This document shows, one piece after another, positions 61,001-64,000 of a DNA stretch of 64,000 nucleotides. The translations under genes were made by a program, and so were the position numbers. The notes below the pieces were generated by a model. It was given only the letters and a program-made list of their open reading frames with translations. It searched no databases and had not been told where the DNA came from. The stretch's first letter is position 1. Each line of letters starts with the position of its first letter. This DNA comes from Trinickia fusca (GTDB lineage: Bacteria > Pseudomonadota > Gammaproteobacteria > Burkholderiales > Burkholderiaceae): NCBI RefSeq assembly GCF_003628145.1, contig NZ_RBZV01000006.1, positions 124,001 through 188,000 on the forward strand. The letters are read 5' to 3'.

Positions 61001-64000
61001 CAACACCCTCTTTTTTGGCAAAGACAGCAAAGTGATTGACTGGCGCAGCGTAATCCGCGCTCCATATCCCCAATTCCCCGAAATGAACGTTCTCATACCC
61101 GCCCTTCGTCAGCAGGTCGGTAACCTTCTCGGCACACCGATCGCACTTCGAATCCGGGGCCATTCTGTATTCGTCCAGCTTCGCATCTCGCTTCAACAGA
61201 TCCCTAGTCGCGTCAAGCACGCTCTGCTGGTGCGATGTCAATTGGGCAACCTGTCCAGTTGACGCTTGAAGCGGCTCGACGGTGCCCGGCGGCCGATCGC
61301 GAGTGATGATGGTTCCGGGAGGACTCAAACGTGCTCCCTCCGCATGCCGAAAATGCACCCTCGGAGCAATAGGGAGACAGTCCGTAAGTGCCCGCACATG
61401 CCGCGCTCCGCCCACTTTCGGGGCGCAAGCCGCCCGGGCCCGGATTTTCGTCAGATTGGAATCGAACTGATCCGGTGAGTATTCGGAAAGAGTAAGCGTC
61501 CAAGACGGGCTCGCCCGTTTGATAGACTCCGGCCTGATCGTCAACGACAACGCGTCGTCACCAAAGACCGCCCTCAGCAAGCGCTCCTGCTTGTCCGCCG
61601 GGTACGACACGAATCGGGAATCATATAAATCCTTCAAGTCGACCAATTCAGTAGGCCTTTCCCCTCGTATATTTATCCAGCTTTCAAAATCCCCCCCCCT
61701 CATTACATTCGATTTTGATTTATGCCCAGACCAAAGGAGATAGATATCTCGGTCGGTCGCACTCCGCATCGAGGCAGGAAAATCGATAACAAACTCGACT
61801 CCGATACGATGATCTCGCGCAAGCGCCACATAGCTCTTGCCATCGACAAATTCATCCATAAGCATATGAAATTTCGCGCCGTGCCATTTTGGCAACTTCA
61901 ACGGGTTGATCGGCGTATCGCCCTCCACCATCAACTTGAAGATATTCCTCGCAAAAATTTCTTCGGACGGCTCCACCGCAGCGCGCGCTGCGGCATCGGA
62001 GATTAAATGTCGATCAACAATCGCGGAATTCAAATCCCCATTAAATACGACGGAACGCGAAGCTTCATTACCCAGAAAATCACATATCGCGCGCATCCGA
62101 ATTGAGCGATCCGAGCGAACCCAATGACTCCCCATCGATATTATTCGACTATTAATGCTGCGGAAATCATTAATTACATCATCGCGACTCCTACCTACTT
62201 TCACCTCGCTAAGATAGTCTTCGGACAGAACCTCGATTTTCACTTCATCGTTACTTCTCGCAAGAATGGCGTGCGACTCCCCAACACGGGCTGAGAATTT
62301 TTTCCCCGGTGCCTCAGCATAGTCGAAGACCCCAACATTAGGCGCAGCTTTTCCGATCTTCGTTCCTTCTTTTCCTAAATACGTGATGACCGCTTGATCA
62401 TATGTCGAAAATAGATCGACGAGACTGTCGTTGTGAAGTGCCAATTCGCCGACCAGTTCACCCGTCAGCACCTTATGGCTCTCGATAAGCGCGTGCACGC
62501 CCTCTCTCCCCGTTCGCCAATTGGCGTCGAGCCCTTCCGCGTTACTCCTCAGCCCCGCATGGTATACGTAGAAGTGATCGCCCCTGACTGCGTACACCAC
62601 CGTGCACCCCGACAGATCTCCGCTGTAAGCCAAAATCGGGGTGTCCTTGCCAACAGCATTCAACGGAATCTTAGTTGCAACCACGCCTGAGTCACCGTTG
62701 GCGACGGTGATAGTGACTACATTATCAGGAACGGCCTGCTTCCCTTTCCTTGTTAGCATTTGGGTGCCGGATGAAAAGTCAATAAATTCATCAAAATTTA
62801 TATTGCGATCCCCAGCCTGCATTCTTACCGGACTCTGCATATGCAGCGGCCCTTTTTTTTTCGGACCTCCACCGAGATCATCATACCGATATGCCTCGAA
62901 TTTAAACGGCGGAATCTCTAGACCCGTTCCTGGCTCCCAAAAATGTGGCCCGCGTCCCGCCATTGACGAAATGTCCCCAGCGGCCAGCCTCTCAAAGCGG
63001 TTCGCACTACCGCTCAGAGGGAGGCATCCTAATAGGGTGTCGGCGAGACCTCTCTTGACACGTCCCGTCGCCGGCGGACATGGGTCGCCGATTTTATATG
63101 GCTCGGCGCTGCCGGCGCGCATTACCATAGGCTGCTTACGTGAAATCGGATTTAATATTGCGCGCCCCTCCTCGATTGCCTCGTTTCGCACCATAAGACT
63201 TGCGCGCAGCTCCACCGCCTTTCCATCTCCAACAGAAACCGTTTTCAAATTCGAGAGATCAGCTATATCGTCTTCTACAATATTCCTGGCAATTTTCGAA
63301 GCCTGTGATGCACCCCGCTGGTTCATGTATTGTCGAATCCTCTTCGCTTGATTCATCACAGGATTGACGACCCACTCCGAAGGAAAAGGCAAAGCCAGAT
63401 CGACCACTGCGTGCAACCCATACGCCGCCGTCTTCATTCCGATCGATGACCACTCGGCTGATTGCATGGCCAGCTCGAGGAAAACGCACTCCTTCAGCGA
63501 AACGCGTTTCCCCAGCGCCGCACCGGCAAGCTTCCTATCTATTCCCTTCAGAATCGCCTGCCGAACGAGCTTCTCGCCTGCCGCCCCCAATCTGGAAAAT
63601 TGTCCGATCACTGGGATGACTGACGTGACCACGCCAATAACATCCCACGAAAGGCTTCCGACGTCGAGCTTATGCTCCGGATCATGGATGGATCTATTGG
63701 CTTGATCATAAAATGGGATTAGCTCTAGAAGAAAGGTCCAGAAATTTCTATTCTGATAAGCCTCCTTTAAGTTACCAACCCAATTCGTCAGATTGTCTTT
63801 CATAACGTCATCCACGGCGGAAAGCATCGTAGCGCCGGATCGCGGGTACTGTTTTTGGATGATGTTCCGCCCCTTCCATCCCTTTCTAGTGGGCTCGGGT
63901 CCCAGCAACATAGGGTATCCCTCTACCGTTCTAGCGCTACGGTATCTTGTTGCTGGCTCGTCACGGAACATCAACGCTCGGTAAGCGTCGCCCCAAAGCG
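58008..64000 (-). CDS. Giant multidomain toxin/effector, N-terminus outside window
   Basis: The frame is open to base 64000 with no start needed inside, so over 1990 residues are visible and the N-terminus is missing. Numbering from 63974, residues 1-240 (AYRALMFRDEPATRYRSA, NFWTFLLELIPFYDQANRSI, DVIGVVTSVIPVIGQFSRLG) resemble the membrane-associated helical domain of dermonecrotic-toxin-like proteins. Around 945-996 a papain-like triad is visible: Cys in DSKCDRCAEKVTDLLTKGGY, His in VNHFAVFAKKEGVE, Asp in IAVDISAGQF. Pasteurella toxin carries its deamidase in such a Cys-His-Asp fold. Near 1825, SAIHLIASYGGKSFFGANLS followed by VIANELRVPVLAYEGHI recalls the caspase-like C80/C2-type toxin domain. 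No signal peptide can be judged. GC is lower than in the sct genes. Confidence 0.75.
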   Translation of the reverse strand, partial: LWGDAYRALMFRDEPATRYRSARTVEGYPMLLGPEPTRKGWKGRNIIQKQYPRSGATMLSAVDDVMKDNLTNWVGNLKEAYQNRNFWTFLLELIPFYDQANRSIHDPEHKLDVGSLSWDVIGVVTSVIPVIGQFSRLGAAGEKLVRQAILKGIDRKLAGAALGKRVSLKECVFLELAMQSAEWSSIGMKTAAYGLHAVVDLALPFPSEWVVNPVMNQAKRIRQYMNQRGASQASKIARNIVEDDIADLSNLKTVSVGDGKAVELRASLMVRNEAIEEGRAILNPISRKQPMVMRAGSAEPYKIGDPCPPATGRVKRGLADTLLGCLPLSGSANRFERLAAGDISSMAGRGPHFWEPGTGLEIPPFKFEAYRYDDLGGGPKKKGPLHMQSPVRMQAGDRNINFDEFIDFSSGTQMLTRKGKQAVPDNVVTITVANGDSGVVATKIPLNAVGKDTPILAYSGDLSGCTVVYAVRGDHFYVYHAGLRSNAEGLDANWRTGREGVHALIESHKVLTGELVGELALHNDSLVDLFSTYDQAVITYLGKEGTKIGKAAPNVGVFDYAEAPGKKFSARVGESHAILARSNDEVKIEVLSEDYLSEVKVGRSRDDVINDFRSINSRIISMGSHWVRSDRSIRMRAICDFLGNEASRSVVFNGDLNSAIVDRHLISDAAARAAVEPSEEIFARNIFKLMVEGDTPINPLKLPKWHGAKFHMLMDEFVDGKSYVALARDHRIGVEFVIDFPASMRSATDRDIYLLWSGHKSKSNVMRGGDFESWINIRGERPTELVDLKDLYDSRFVSYPADKQERLLRAVFGDDALSLTIRPESIKRASPSWTLTLSEYSPDQFDSNLTKIRARAACAPKVGGARHVRALTDCLPIAPRVHFRHAEGARLSPPGTIITRDRPPGTVEPLQASTGQVAQLTSHQQSVLDATRDLLKRDAKLDEYRMAPDSKCDRCAEKVTDLLTKGGYENVHFGELGIWSADYAAPVNHFAVFAKKEGVEIAVDISAGQFKRGDMQDAIFDTKENWLSKVRRSFAADDKHLVKYFESDERFKPSHSAIGKDHFSMTANPFETLERTQILVRPTWHSDAFVVAEQNKALSRTFDLAVERGLKSESGASTARNSWDFVLELQREGGASGITKGGRSGFLGGEWARVTDKYGLSRIPKGSRIVLDVTAADGGMKAHPMLSLGGGYAIAVDNSWMGRGFGDGVQEICLLTALEAGASGRGGFKLPDVQGFGEHSIGINAQTDNPLGLLRKPQAASQVANVNVAAQAGAAATRSDFTMLNLSREVRLGWWNGRKLAFFSQNKRIEKFDPTSRRYIPARDCETLPYSGPTITKAKRLPSDDLIYSGIREMRDEYRKMLGLLREYSGENIQALSRNFKIGLKLSDDALKTAREGGADMAISSFVTLMKGRAGQADKVVSVCEIVYARDISGRDPSALIINHVVAHPRTIVSRDLGFRQYVIDRTGIAPAELDEYNMRHAGIQTVLAGLKQINDMTEYFRDVRSLAVKAANPITASEFMKMGGKVVGEAGTRSRPLATEMTAGGRSVFRGASEVHPGLRQAARTLFLDRGRARPRRGAQSVDTNDRGDRFPADVLRMAGFVSQANADRLCQEIRAARATGGVSRFISEPRYVRSLEGLNEVRPGELVALHGGAQALFVMVAIGGGRFSGLDTQSTLGGGLSGGGIAVSEELGQFVDGMLEIAGRSEKLSVQAGYAFDSARPPAAPTTEEDRLVGILGFDPDTNESGSLGISSLAGEMVSVRRHQRGASERFQFDAAAIDVAVHALPFNTNGMDAIEFAHAIRGLAGYQVDKVSAIHLIASYGGKSFFGANLSTAQVIANELRVPVLAYEGHISEEQALDLDNESRRLYPPQPEEAVENDAKKYAALHDRSADLASMIDFARTHDIDEEVDSLDYRICRLALGKIGVDDFLKHYPALDGIRANLVNILSNEGEGQRLRASVADDSGGEGVFMSCIEMINSSINFQKFFESNGKMQ

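Overview
The window looks like an accessory or pathogenicity island from a GC-rich betaproteobacterium, most likely Burkholderiaceae. The evidence is codon usage, gene families and the style of the type III secretion genes; no rRNA, tRNA or housekeeping marker fixes the genus. Both ends cut through giant genes: an adhesin at base 1 and a multidomain toxin at base 64000.

Layout. 1-3698 (minus): a biofilm-type giant adhesin (N-terminus only), a TolC-type outer-membrane exporter and an OmpA/BamE-type lipoprotein. 3951-5009 (plus): an APS kinase and a MEKHLA-domain protein. 5198-23559: a nearly complete type III secretion system in two divergent blocks. The minus block runs from a needle-like gene through sctI, J, K, a GNAT acetyltransferase, sctT, U, L, a 74-residue gene, sctC and sctW. 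The plus block runs from a small Gly-rich gene through an HrpL/BtrS-like ECF sigma factor, sctQ, R, S, V, D, N and O. 23627-31667: candidate effectors, a leaderless parvulin and an EspL/ShET2-like repeat protein. 32129-39206 (minus): a type I secretion operon (ABC, MFP, TolC) with a calpain-like protease as probable cargo. 39578-43101 (minus): ankyrin protein, periplasmic catalase KatB and a ricin-type lectin. 43787-52654: a second effector block with a methyltransferase-like/kinase-like protein, an ExoY/CyaA-like nucleotidyl cyclase and a 1118-residue effector candidate. 53010-57990: small exported protein, lipoprotein beta-propeller, folE-type gene, winged-helix gene and insertion-sequence debris. 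58008-64000 (minus): a toxin of more than 1990 residues.

Two regulatory signals tie the island together. (1) Six sites of the form GAACY-N15/16-NCACTSA, close to the Pseudomonas hrp box (GGAACC-N15/16-CCACNNA). Two of them lie divergently between the two T3SS blocks; the others precede effector candidates. I infer that the encoded ECF sigma factor drives the apparatus, itself and the effectors. (2) A family of about 137-nt elements, three intact and one decayed, all on the minus strand. Each intact copy has a conserved 5' box, an internal stem kept by wobble and base-pair changes, and a terminator with a U-run. They look like paralogous small RNAs or 3'-UTR modules, and I do not recognise them as a described family.

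Insertion-sequence remnants at 28.6 kb, 39.4 kb, 43.5 kb and 57.7 kb, together with local drops in GC, fit assembly by horizontal transfer.
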